Assembly: GCF_047272945.1 (NCBI RefSeq)
Contig: NZ_JBKOPS010000011.1
Coordinates: forward strand, 1-64,000
Direction: 5' to 3'
Length of the DNA: 64,000 bases
Source: Rubrolithibacter danxiaensis
GTDB lineage: Bacteria; Bacteroidota; Bacteroidia; Sphingobacteriales; Sphingobacteriaceae
Shown here: piece by piece, positions 14,278-22,733 of the stretch
How positions within the stretch are numbered: position 1 is the first letter of the stretch
How the letters are laid out: every line of letters begins with the position of its first letter
Translations under genes and position numbers: made by a program
The notes under the pieces: generated by a model
Database searches by the model: none
Told to the model about the DNA's origin: nothing
The model's input: only the letters and a program-made list of their open reading frames with translations

Positions 14278-17052
14278 TCAGAATTTAAAATTATAAGTTA
14301 ACGTTGGAATAGGCTTACCGAAAATAGTAAGCTGATAGCCATTTATCCTACCTTCTTCCGTTTTATAAAAAACTGAAAAAGGGTTCTTTCGACCGGTTAA
14401 ATTATACACTGCTAAAGTCCAGGAACTATGCGCCAGTTTTTTCACTTTATGATTTCCTTCCAGGTTAAGCGCAATATCAGCCCTGTAATAATCCGGAACA
14501 CGATATTCGTTGCGGTTAGAATACAATATGCGGATTGAATTATTTACATAATATTTAGCAAGCGGCAGGGTAATAGGCCTGCCGGTAGTATATGTAAAAT
14601 TAAAAGAAACGCTAAACCGTTGATTAAACCGGTAATTGCTTATTAATGTAAGATCGTGGGGTTTATCGAAATTACTTGGATAAAACTGACCTTCATTTAT
14701 TATATCTGAAGCCGTTTCGGCGTTTACCCGGACCAGGGAACGTGAGTAAGTATATCCTAACCAACCATTCAGTTTCCCGGTCAATTTCTTTATCAGAAAT
14801 TCAACTCCATAAGCCTTTCCTTCTGCATTTATTATATCCGTTTCTATGTGATGATTTAATATTAAAACTGCTCCGTTTTTATAATCAACAAAATCCTTCA
14901 TCTTTTTATAGTAACCTTCAACAGATGCTTCAATGGTATTAGACTTAAAATTATGATAATAGCCCAACGAAATTTGGTCGCCAAGCTGAGGACGTATGTG
15001 CGAATCACTCAATTTCCAGATATCGGTAGGCGACATAGTAACCGTATTGGAAAGCATGTGAATGTATTGGCGCTGGCGATTGTAACTAACTTTTACTGAA
15101 GATGACGGAGAAAGAGTGTAATTAGCCGAAAAACGATACTCAGGGCCATGGTAGGTTTTCAAAATATCTCCATTGCTGTATTTCAACGTGTCGGTAATAG
15201 TAGAAACTGTTTTAGATGCACCCGGTAAATACTGATAAACATCCTTCGGGCCCAAAGCATTATAAAGGGAATAACGTAATCCGAGATATACGGTAAAATG
15301 AGGACTTATAGTAATCTGATCTGACACGAACATGGCTGATTCAAGAGCTCTTTCTTTCTGCAGAATATCAGTTGCAATAAGTGACGCGTCACCAAGGGGT
15401 TTTCTTGATCCCGGAGAAATGTTATAAAAAATACCACTCAGGCCAAATTCAACCGTATGTTTTGTATTGGGGAAGTAATTGAAATTTGCAGAAAAATTAT
15501 TTTGGTTAATAGTGTATTTTAATCGGGAAGCAGTAACGGGATTATCATCATCGGCCACGTTATAAGAGTAGTTAGTAAATCCGCCGGAAAAAACACCGGA
15601 AAGTTTATTATTAAAAATATGCTTCCATTTTAATATCCCGTTTTTATTTGCGTAACTGTACGTTGTATCGGCTCCCAACCGAAAACGATCATGACTTAAA
15701 TAAGCGTTCATGTACAAGGTATTCTTTTCATTGATATCGTGATTTATCTGCGCATTGACATCGTAAAAAGAAGCTGCACTTTTTTTAAAAGTAGCATCAG
15801 GAACAATTTTTAACAGCCAGTCTGAATAGGTGGAGCGTCCATTTATCAGGAAGGAAGTTCTGTCTTTTTTTATAGGGCCTTCAAGCGTTAACCTGCTTGT
15901 AAGTAACCCGATTCCTCCCATTCCTGAAAATTTCTTTTTATTCCCGTCTCGTGAATCTACCTCCAGCACAGAAGAAAGTCGTCCGCCATATTTTGCAGGA
16001 ACAGAGCTTTTATATAACTCCACTGTTTTCATAATATCAGGATTAAAGGCGGAGAAAAAGCCAAATAAATGTGACGGATTATAAACAGCAGAGCCATTAA
16101 ATAAAACAAGGTTCTGATCAGCAGCTCCACCGCGTACGTTCATTCCCGTACTGCCCTCGCCTACCGATTTAACTCCCGGAAGCGTTAATACAACCCTAAG
16201 GATATCACTCTCGCCAAATGCAGTCGGAATCTGTTTAATGGTTTTGACATCAAGTTTTTCCACACCCATTTGTACTCCCTTTACATTTTTATCCCTGTCG
16301 GCACGCACTATTACTTCTTTTAGCGAAGTAACCTCATCTTCGAGTTCAATATCCAGTCTCCCGTCTGAATAAATAATGATTTGCCGCTTTGTATTTTTCA
16401 GTCCGCCTGCTTTAATTTTTAATTCGTTACGGCCTACAGGAAGTTTAAGAGAATAAAAACCGTTATGATTGCTGGCCGTTACAACAGACGGGTTTTCGGT
16501 ATAAACCGAAGTTCCCTGAATTCTTTCTCCGGTATTTGCATTTTTAATATAACCGCTTAATGTTGCGTAAGCATTACTACCGGCTTTCCCTTTATTGCCA
16601 ATCTCGTAAAGTTTTATTTCTGCTGTGCTTTTAGATCTTTTTATTGCAGGATTACCTGCTATGGGCACTAACTCATTTTTATCTGTCCCACTGGAGGATG
16701 TATCAAAAAAATCACCGGGAAGATTCAGAGAAAGGGCCTGCCCTCTGGTGATAAAAACACGACTCTGATCATCAATAGCAAATTTTATAGCTGTATTTTT
16801 AAAGATAAGCTGCAATATTTCGGGCAAGGTTTTTTCTTTTACCTGTATAGTTACTTCCAGGCCGTCGGTTAGCGCCTCATCAAAATAAAAACGATACAAA
16901 GTTGCTGATTCAATTTCCGTCACTACCTGCTCAAATTTGAGATGGTTGAAATCAAAAGTTAATTTAGGCTCATTGTTTTGCCCAAAAGCGCTCAGGCTTA
17001 AAAAGATAGTTTGGAATAAAAAAACAAACCGGAAAAAACGAGCCATAATCAC
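14278..17052 (-). CDS. TonB-dependent outer membrane receptor with STN and carboxypeptidase-regulatory domains
   Basis: The 924-residue receptor has, in order, a signal peptide (to about residue 24), an STN domain (about 28-108, LTFDFNHLKFEQVVTEIE and VTIQVKEKTLPEILQLIF), a linker, a carboxypeptidase-regulatory-like domain (about 160-235), a plug (about 255-370, LPGVKSVGEGSTGMNVRGG, AKYGGRLSSVLEV) and a 22-strand type barrel ending in FKF. It imports or senses an unknown large ligand using TonB energy. An STN domain usually means signalling to FecR/sigma, but no such genes are next to it. It shares a run with DUF4249 and MG2-like genes and no SusD. Confidence 0.9.
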   Translation of the reverse strand: MIMARFFRFVFLFQTIFLSLSAFGQNNEPKLTFDFNHLKFEQVVTEIESATLYRFYFDEALTDGLEVTIQVKEKTLPEILQLIFKNTAIKFAIDDQSRVFITRGQALSLNLPGDFFDTSSSGTDKNELVPIAGNPAIKRSKSTAEIKLYEIGNKGKAGSNAYATLSGYIKNANTGERIQGTSVYTENPSVVTASNHNGFYSLKLPVGRNELKIKAGGLKNTKRQIIIYSDGRLDIELEDEVTSLKEVIVRADRDKNVKGVQMGVEKLDVKTIKQIPTAFGESDILRVVLTLPGVKSVGEGSTGMNVRGGAADQNLVLFNGSAVYNPSHLFGFFSAFNPDIMKTVELYKSSVPAKYGGRLSSVLEVDSRDGNKKKFSGMGGIGLLTSRLTLEGPIKKDRTSFLINGRSTYSDWLLKIVPDATFKKSAASFYDVNAQINHDINEKNTLYMNAYLSHDRFRLGADTTYSYANKNGILKWKHIFNNKLSGVFSGGFTNYSYNVADDDNPVTASRLKYTINQNNFSANFNYFPNTKHTVEFGLSGIFYNISPGSRKPLGDASLIATDILQKERALESAMFVSDQITISPHFTVYLGLRYSLYNALGPKDVYQYLPGASKTVSTITDTLKYSNGDILKTYHGPEYRFSANYTLSPSSSVKVSYNRQRQYIHMLSNTVTMSPTDIWKLSDSHIRPQLGDQISLGYYHNFKSNTIEASVEGYYKKMKDFVDYKNGAVLILNHHIETDIINAEGKAYGVEFLIKKLTGKLNGWLGYTYSRSLVRVNAETASDIINEGQFYPSNFDKPHDLTLISNYRFNQRFSVSFNFTYTTGRPITLPLAKYYVNNSIRILYSNRNEYRVPDYYRADIALNLEGNHKVKKLAHSSWTLAVYNLTGRKNPFSVFYKTEEGRINGYQLTIFGKPIPTLTYNFKF

Positions 17053-17053
17053 C

Positions 17054-17773
17054 TTAGTTACTTACAAGAGTTTCATAATTAGTTACCAGCCTCACAATAT
17101 CTGTCTCGATATCGTTTTTAAATTTCAAATTACTATTTCTTGCATACTGCTTCAGCTCTTTTCTCTTGTCTTCAAAACAGTTTAACAGCGTTTTTCTGTC
17201 ACTCACTTCCTGATAATCATTATTTTTCAATACAAAATACCGGTTGCTTTCTGCATACTTTCCTTCCAGTCCAATGTCTGTTGTTCTCTCCTGTGATATT
17301 TTTGATCTTCTGGCAAACACTTTCACTTTATTATCATATACTACTTCATAAAATCCATCAGCAACAGCGAGATCATTGAAGGAGAGGTATTTAAAGTTAT
17401 GCGAGCCAATAGAAAATCGTTTTACTTTTTCTTTTACCAGCCGGATTTGAATACCGGTTGCGGGATTTGTTACTACAATCTGGTCTTGTACCATATCATA
17501 AAGCAAAGGCACGGATGTAAACAGATGGCCGTTATAAAAAACACTTCCGGTTTGCTGTTTATCACTTTTAAAAAAAGGATGGCCTTTTAAGTAGGATTTT
17601 CTCTGGTTTTCGTATTCAAAACCGGTATAAAGTGGAGATGGGGAGTTTACTGCTTTAGTATAAAGCACAACAAGGTTATCTTTTGCTGATGAAAAGTACA
17701 AAGAGTCTGACTGTGCCCGTGCAGAACTACAGGCAAAAAGTGCACAGGCAAATGTTAAAGACCGAAAGATCAT
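17054..17773 (-). CDS. Secreted protein of unknown function encoded before the TonB receptor
   Basis: The product is not recognised. With the ATG at 17773 it has 239 residues and a clear signal peptide (FACALFACSSARA, cleaved near residue 20). The rest is beta-rich with many aromatic residues (LYTGFEYENQRKSYLKGHPFF, SVFYNGHLFTSVPLLYD) and a charged C-terminal helical part (CFEDKRKELKQYAR). A longer frame extends 44 codons upstream but would put hydrophilic residues before the signal. One base separates its stop from the receptor start, so the two are surely cotranscribed, and it is probably a periplasmic helper of the module. Confidence 0.65.
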   Translation of the reverse strand: MIFRSLTFACALFACSSARAQSDSLYFSSAKDNLVVLYTKAVNSPSPLYTGFEYENQRKSYLKGHPFFKSDKQQTGSVFYNGHLFTSVPLLYDMVQDQIVVTNPATGIQIRLVKEKVKRFSIGSHNFKYLSFNDLAVADGFYEVVYDNKVKVFARRSKISQERTTDIGLEGKYAESNRYFVLKNNDYQEVSDRKTLLNCFEDKRKELKQYARNSNLKFKNDIETDIVRLVTNYETLVSN

Positions 17774-17828
17774 CGGCGACAGGATAAATTGGTTAGATGA
17801 AGATAGGAAAATCTTTTTACTGATAAGA

Positions 17829-18482
17829 TTATTTAATATCTGAAAAAGGAATGTTTCCAATGCGGTATTCTGAAGAATCTTTATAATTAAAGTGCCACCA
17901 TTCATGTGGAAGTACTTTAAATCCCTGCTCTTCCATTTTAGATCGTAGCAAATCCCTCATTTTGCGTTGTGTCTCTGTTCCGCCGGTATAAGCGGAATAA
18001 GAACGTTCGGACATTTCATCATACGCTCCAGGCATTTGAACTTCCCGGCCCGTAGCAATTTCGTATAAACTCAGGTCAACAGCACAGCCGCGATTATGAA
18101 CCGAGCCGATTTTAGGATCTGCAACAAAGATATGTTTCTCCCTGGGCGTAATATCCCAAAAGTATTTCGTAACGCTCCACGGGCGATAACCATCAAAAAC
18201 CAGTAAACCGAAACCCAGGGATTTCAATTCTTTATTTACCCGCACCACTGCAACTGCAGCATCACGCTGAAGGAAAGCTCTGGCTTCAGAATAAACGGGG
18301 CGGCCTGCAAAGTTATTTGAAGTGGCATATCGAATATCAAGTTTTATTGTACTGTCCAGTTTGATTAGTTCTACCAGGTCAGGTTCTCGTAAACTCCTTT
18401 TTTCATGAGGCGGCTTAACAGCACAACCTGTTTCGATAAGCAGAAAAATCAACAGAATTGAAAAAAGATACAGGGATTTCAT
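17829..18482 (-). CDS. D-alanyl-D-alanine dipeptidase (VanX/DdpX-type), lipoprotein
   Basis: The 217-residue protein is an M15D zinc dipeptidase that hydrolyses D-Ala-D-Ala. Zinc ligands His129 and Asp136 (SVHNRGCAVD) and His197 (EWWHF), the base Glu194 and the transition-state Arg100 (DGYRPW) are all present. Residue Cys20 in ETGC makes it a lipoprotein, so it acts in the periplasm on peptidoglycan-derived dipeptide, not as a cytoplasmic vancomycin resistance factor. No VanH/VanA homologues are near. It lies in a same-strand run, 10 bases after the CrtO-like gene and 55 bases before the secreted protein gene. Confidence 0.9.
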   Translation of the reverse strand: MKSLYLFSILLIFLLIETGCAVKPPHEKRSLREPDLVELIKLDSTIKLDIRYATSNNFAGRPVYSEARAFLQRDAAVAVVRVNKELKSLGFGLLVFDGYRPWSVTKYFWDITPREKHIFVADPKIGSVHNRGCAVDLSLYEIATGREVQMPGAYDEMSERSYSAYTGGTETQRKMRDLLRSKMEEQGFKVLPHEWWHFNYKDSSEYRIGNIPFSDIK

Positions 18483-18492
18483 GAAAGCATGT

Positions 18493-19053
18493 TTACTTAT
18501 TATTACCCAAAATTCTGTTAACTCTTATCCTGTTGTATTGCTGAAGAAATATGGGATATATATTAAAAATAAGATTATTAACGGTTAAAAGCAAAGCCCA
18601 GACATACAAGCCCTTAACCAAGGCATAGACGCTTGCAAACAGGAAAAACAGAAACATTATAAAATGGACTTTTTCATAAAAGTACGTTTTATTGTAGGGC
18701 TTTCGTAGAGATTCCCTGCTATCAAGGACTTTATATTCTGGAAATTTTCTCCTTACAAACTTGTTAACAAGATCCCCGTCCTGCGTATATTTTTTAACTA
18801 TTCTGATTCCTATTCTGTTATAAACAGTACTGCTTTTACCAAGTTGCAGGGCTTTGAAGAAGGAATGAGGAAGGAATCCGGAAAGGATGCTTATTGTTAA
18901 CAGCACGTAAAGGATCTTTAAATCCATGTAACCATAGCAAAAATAGCCCAAGGGGATTAAATTCAGCAAAGACCAGAATATAACCGGGATCTGGTTATAG
19001 GTTGTAACTATTCTTTTTATCCTGGCTGATTTTTCCACTTCCTGTGATTTCAT
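18493..19053 (-). CDS. Membrane protein, possibly CrtO-type glycosyl-diaponeurosporenoate acyltransferase family
   Basis: The 186-residue protein has four likely membrane segments (about 22-40, 44-62, 130-148 and 150-172). The stretch SFFKALQLGKSSTVYNRIG with IVKKYTQDGDLVNKFVRRKFPEY recalls small membrane proteins annotated as CrtO-like acyltransferases in Bacteroidota and staphylococci. The assignment is from memory of the pattern and is weak. It is separated by 3 bases from the glycosylase-like gene upstream and by 10 from the dipeptidase gene downstream, so it is in the same transcript, but the neighbours give no common pathway. Confidence 0.55.
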   Translation of the reverse strand: MKSQEVEKSARIKRIVTTYNQIPVIFWSLLNLIPLGYFCYGYMDLKILYVLLTISILSGFLPHSFFKALQLGKSSTVYNRIGIRIVKKYTQDGDLVNKFVRRKFPEYKVLDSRESLRKPYNKTYFYEKVHFIMFLFFLFASVYALVKGLYVWALLLTVNNLIFNIYPIFLQQYNRIRVNRILGNNK

Positions 19054-19056
19054 TAC

Positions 19057-20118
19057 CTATTGTGCTGATTGATTATTACCGCAAAATTCATAAAACTGTT
19101 TAATAGCCTTATTCACAGCTCCAATACCTGTTTTATTTAAGGGAGCAAATGGAAATATTTCCACTTCCACAGCTTTACCTTTACTTGTTTTTTTCCAGGT
19201 TCCGGCACTTTTACCTTCAACAATCAAGGTATGATTAAATATCATTGCACCCCTTCCTCTTTCTGAATTTTCTTCGAATACGCTGCTGCGGTCTTTATAG
19301 CCAATTACATATTCATCGTAATCGGGCATTAAGAACGTACTCTGTGGTTTAAACACCTCTAAGGGTGGTTTATAATAATACGACTTATTTTCAATTTTTA
19401 GATTGAGGAAGTTGGAGTCGAGCATTTCAACTCCAGCCTTTGCATCTTTTGCAGTTAAGCCAGACCACCATGCAAAGTCCTCTGCTGTTGCAGGCCCACG
19501 GCTTGTAAAATAACGCGTTGAAAGCTCTGCCAAAGCTTCTTCTCGATGCAGACTCGGGGCAGGAGCAACTCTTTCTTCGAGCAGCGCATAGGTAAATTGC
19601 TTGCCTTGCCTGGCCCCGCTGCAAATTATTCCCTCAAGTTCAGCCCGCATTAATATACAGGCTAATCTGGTTCCTGAAGCACTGATTTTCTGTTCTTCAA
19701 ATAGTATGCGTATCTTTTCACGTGTAAGCTGATTTCCGCCTTCAAGTGCTTTTACTAAGATCGTATTAGTGCGGTTAAAAAGCTCGGTATCAAGTTCAAG
19801 CTTGCGGTACATGTGCGCATTGGCAGCATTTACCCGGGGAGCTGTTAACGCAAGCAGCCAACGAATGTCCTGAGGGCTTACAAAATGCCAGGTAGGACGC
19901 AAAAGGTGAGTACGAAGAATTTCACCTTCATTAAATGCTTGTTCAATAACTGCATCTTTCAGTTTTGGCGAACGCAGGCTGATTGCCCATTTTGCCATAG
20001 CATATTCCTGTGCCTGCATTGCACCCAGCCAGGTTACTACTTCTGCCGGTTTCTGAAATAATGTTCCGCCTATTTGCTGATTTATTAAACGAAGCCTGAT
20101 AATATCGGATGCTGTCAT
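19057..20118 (-). CDS. Winged-helix DNA glycosylase-like protein (HTH_42, AlkZ/YcaQ superfamily)
   Basis: The 353-residue protein belongs to the winged-helix HTH_42 family that includes the DNA glycosylases AlkZ and YcaQ, which unhook cross-links or remove bulky alkylated bases. The catalytic QxQ pair of the family is present as Gln35-Ala-Gln37 (GAMQAQEYAMAKW). Other family marks are RTHLLRPTWHFV, TRGPATAEDFAWWSGL and FLMPDYDEYVIGYKDRS. Three tandem winged helices are expected. It starts 45 bases after the VOC gene and ends 3 bases before the next gene. The damage substrate is unknown. Confidence 0.8.
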   Translation of the reverse strand: MTASDIIRLRLINQQIGGTLFQKPAEVVTWLGAMQAQEYAMAKWAISLRSPKLKDAVIEQAFNEGEILRTHLLRPTWHFVSPQDIRWLLALTAPRVNAANAHMYRKLELDTELFNRTNTILVKALEGGNQLTREKIRILFEEQKISASGTRLACILMRAELEGIICSGARQGKQFTYALLEERVAPAPSLHREEALAELSTRYFTSRGPATAEDFAWWSGLTAKDAKAGVEMLDSNFLNLKIENKSYYYKPPLEVFKPQSTFLMPDYDEYVIGYKDRSSVFEENSERGRGAMIFNHTLIVEGKSAGTWKKTSKGKAVEVEIFPFAPLNKTGIGAVNKAIKQFYEFCGNNQSAQ

Positions 20119-20163
20119 TAATTCTTAGATTGTAGAAAGCTGACAGCAATTTAAGAAAAAGTT

Positions 20164-20541
20164 CTAATCCTTTTCAGGCTCTACTATCCACCATTGATTT
20201 CCAAAAGGATCTTCAAAACCGGCTGTATATCCATATTCATGTTTGCCGGGAGGCATGAGGCTTTCAGCACCGGCTATGAGTGCAAGGTTATAGGTACTAT
20301 CTACATCAGGAACATACAGATACATTCCCGACGGCTTTTCTTTCCATTTTTCCGTTGCATCGGCAAACATCACAACTGCTTCCCCAATGCGTAATTCACC
20401 GTGCATTACTTTACTATGCTCTCCAGGAACCAACAACTGCACTTTTGCATTAAAAACAGTTACTGCGAAATCCGAAAAAGCAGCGGCATTATTCAGAATA
20501 AGATAAGGCATTAGCGGGAGGTATTTCTCCGGTATTTTCAT
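20164..20541 (-). CDS. VOC-superfamily protein (PhnB/glyoxalase-like)
   Basis: The 125-residue protein is a vicinal-oxygen-chelate fold protein of the PhnB type: LPYLILNNAAAFSDFAVTVFNA at the start, HGELRIGEAVVMFADA in the middle and YGYTAGFEDPFGNQWWIVEPE at the end. The metal-ligand pattern of true glyoxalase I is incomplete, so function is not clear; such proteins include bleomycin/fosfomycin resistance relatives and isomerases. It lies first in the minus-strand run that continues to 10685, 45 bases before the glycosylase-like gene. Confidence 0.8.
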   Translation of the reverse strand: MKIPEKYLPLMPYLILNNAAAFSDFAVTVFNAKVQLLVPGEHSKVMHGELRIGEAVVMFADATEKWKEKPSGMYLYVPDVDSTYNLALIAGAESLMPPGKHEYGYTAGFEDPFGNQWWIVEPEKD

Positions 20542-20635
20542 AGGTAAGTATTATTTATAGTGAATCTCTTTTCGTATAAATCCAGATACTAAACTATTAT
20601 CCTCTTCTTCTCCGCAGGATAAAACCATCTTTTAA

Positions 20636-22591
20636 TCAAATAGAATATCCCCTCTTCAATATCACTCCTGCTAATGGTGGCAGATTAAGCGCTACTGAAT
20701 TCTCCTTATTCATCCATTGAACAGGTTCTGACTGTAATTTGTAAGGTGTTTCGGAATTACTGCCCCAGAACTGGTGTTCATCCGAATTAAAAATCACTTT
20801 CCATTCCCCCCCAAAAGGAACTCCAAAACGATAATTATTTCTTGGTACAGGAGTCAGGTTTAGTACAATTACAAGGTCATTTTCAGACAGATTCCCTTTC
20901 CGGCTATAAACAAGTGTCGAATTTGCTGCGTCTCCCACATCTATCCATTCAAAACCTTCGTGCGAAAAGCTTTTTTCAAACAGGGCCGGTTCTGTACAGT
21001 ATAACTTATTCAGTTTTTTTACTAATTCAGATACACCCATATGGGGAGCATATTCAAGCAAATGCCAGTCGAGCGATTGGTTCACATTCCATTCGGAAGT
21101 CTGCCCGAATTCATCGCCCATAAACAACAGCTTGGTACCCGGATGAGTAAACATAAAAGTGAACAACAGCCTAAGATTGGCGAACTTTTGCCATTCATCG
21201 CCGGGCATTTTGTAAACGAGCGATTTCTTACCGTGTACTACCTCATCATGCGATAGTGGCAGCATAAAATTTTCTGTAAAGGCATAAACAGTACTGAAAG
21301 TAATCTGCCCGTGATGGTATTTCCGGTAAATAGGGTCCTGCTGAAAATATTTCAAGGTATCGTTCATCCATCCCATCATCCATTTCATACCAAATCCTAA
21401 TCCTCCTGCAAACGTGGGTTTGGTAACACCGGGCCAGGATGTTGACTCTTCAGCAATGGTTTGAACGTCAGGAAAGTGGCTGTAAACCGCTTCATTAAAC
21501 TCCTTTAAAAAAGTAATAGCTTCCAGGTTTTCCCTTCCGCCGTGTTCATTTGGAATCCACTCACCTTCTTTACGTGAATAATCCAGGTAAAGCATGGAAG
21601 CCACTGCATCTACACGAAGCGCATCCGCATGATACCGGTCTAACCAGAAAAGCGCATTGCTGATGAGGAACGCTTTTACTTCGTTTCGCCCGTAGTTAAA
21701 AATATAGGATTTCCAGTCGGGATGAAACCCTTTACGTTCATCCGCATGTTCATAAAGATGTGTACCGTCAAAGTTGTAAATTCCGTGAGCATCACCCGGA
21801 AAATGGGAAGGAACCCAATCAAGGATTACACCTATATTATTTCTGTGAAGTTCCTCCACCAGGTACATAAAGTCCTGCGGAGTTCCGTAACGGGAAGAAG
21901 CCGCAAAAAAACCCGTAATCTGGTATCCCCATGAAGGATAAAAAGGATGTTCCATAACCGGCATAAACTCCACGTGCGTAAAGCCCATTTCTTTTACATA
22001 CGGGATCAAGCGGTCGGCAATGAATTTGTAACTCAGGAATATATCCGGAGATTCCGGGCTTCGTGCCCACGACCCTAAATGTACTTCATAAACTGAAAAA
22101 GGCTTATCAAGCGCATTCTTATTTTTACGGGTCTGCATCCATTCTTTGTCGTCCCATTCATACCAGGTATCCCAAACGATAGAAGCAGTAAGCGGTGCTT
22201 CTTCCCATCGCAATGCAAAAGGATCACCCTTTTCCAGCTCTTCGCCGTTATGTGTTAAAATAAAATACTTATAAACTTCTCCGCTGCCGGTATTTGGAAT
22301 AAAACCTTCCCATATTCCCGACCCATCCCACCTTACAAAAAGTTTATGCTCATTCCTGTTCCAGCCATTAAAATTTCCAATAACTGAAACCTGTTGGGCG
22401 TTAGGAGCCCAAACTGCAAAGTAAGTTCCCCTTTCTCCTTCATGTTCCATCACATGAGAGCCCAGCTTTTCGTAAAGCTTGTAATGTTTACCGCCTTTAA
22501 ATAAAAAAATATCAAATTCGGTAAATCGTGAAAGGGGAACAACTGGTTGTTTTTCACTTACAGGAGGAGTAACTTTCTCTTTTCGCTTCAT
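20636..22591 (-). CDS. glgB: 1,4-alpha-glucan branching enzyme (GlgB)
   Basis: The 651-residue enzyme makes alpha-1,6 branches in glycogen. An N-terminal CBM48 (about 40-135), a GH13 barrel and a C-terminal all-beta domain are visible. Catalytic residues: nucleophile Asp328 (ALRVDAV), acid/base Glu381 (IAEES) and Asp449 (SHDEVVHG). WGYQITGFFA is the family signature. Its length fits the shorter GlgB group without the N1 domain. The alpha-glucosidase gene lies 142 bases upstream on the same strand with a hairpin between, so the two probably belong to glucan turnover; no glgA or glgC is in the window. Confidence 0.95.
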   Translation of the reverse strand: MKRKEKVTPPVSEKQPVVPLSRFTEFDIFLFKGGKHYKLYEKLGSHVMEHEGERGTYFAVWAPNAQQVSVIGNFNGWNRNEHKLFVRWDGSGIWEGFIPNTGSGEVYKYFILTHNGEELEKGDPFALRWEEAPLTASIVWDTWYEWDDKEWMQTRKNKNALDKPFSVYEVHLGSWARSPESPDIFLSYKFIADRLIPYVKEMGFTHVEFMPVMEHPFYPSWGYQITGFFAASSRYGTPQDFMYLVEELHRNNIGVILDWVPSHFPGDAHGIYNFDGTHLYEHADERKGFHPDWKSYIFNYGRNEVKAFLISNALFWLDRYHADALRVDAVASMLYLDYSRKEGEWIPNEHGGRENLEAITFLKEFNEAVYSHFPDVQTIAEESTSWPGVTKPTFAGGLGFGMKWMMGWMNDTLKYFQQDPIYRKYHHGQITFSTVYAFTENFMLPLSHDEVVHGKKSLVYKMPGDEWQKFANLRLLFTFMFTHPGTKLLFMGDEFGQTSEWNVNQSLDWHLLEYAPHMGVSELVKKLNKLYCTEPALFEKSFSHEGFEWIDVGDAANSTLVYSRKGNLSENDLVIVLNLTPVPRNNYRFGVPFGGEWKVIFNSDEHQFWGSNSETPYKLQSEPVQWMNKENSVALNLPPLAGVILKRGYSI

Positions 22592-22679
22592 TTGATACCG
22601 GTTTTAGGGTGGTTTAGTTGTAACAATTTATTACAGCATGAGTTCTGGATAAATTATTATGAACAAGTATAAACAGAAA

Positions 22680-22700
22680 TTCCCCTCTTTCGGAGGGGAA
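22680..22700 (-). terminator. Stem-loop between GH31 and glgB genes
   Basis: TTCCCCTC and GAGGGGAA form an eight-pair stem around TTTCG, just after the GH31 stop on the minus strand. There is only a short T run after it, so termination may be partial. Confidence 0.5.
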
Positions 22701-22733
22701 TCAGTTAAAAATTAATAACGGTCGCTAAAACGC

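Noticed and set aside
17829..18482. Vancomycin resistance operon component
   Set aside because: The VanX-like enzyme is a periplasmic lipoprotein and no vanH, vanA or vanS/R homologues are near.
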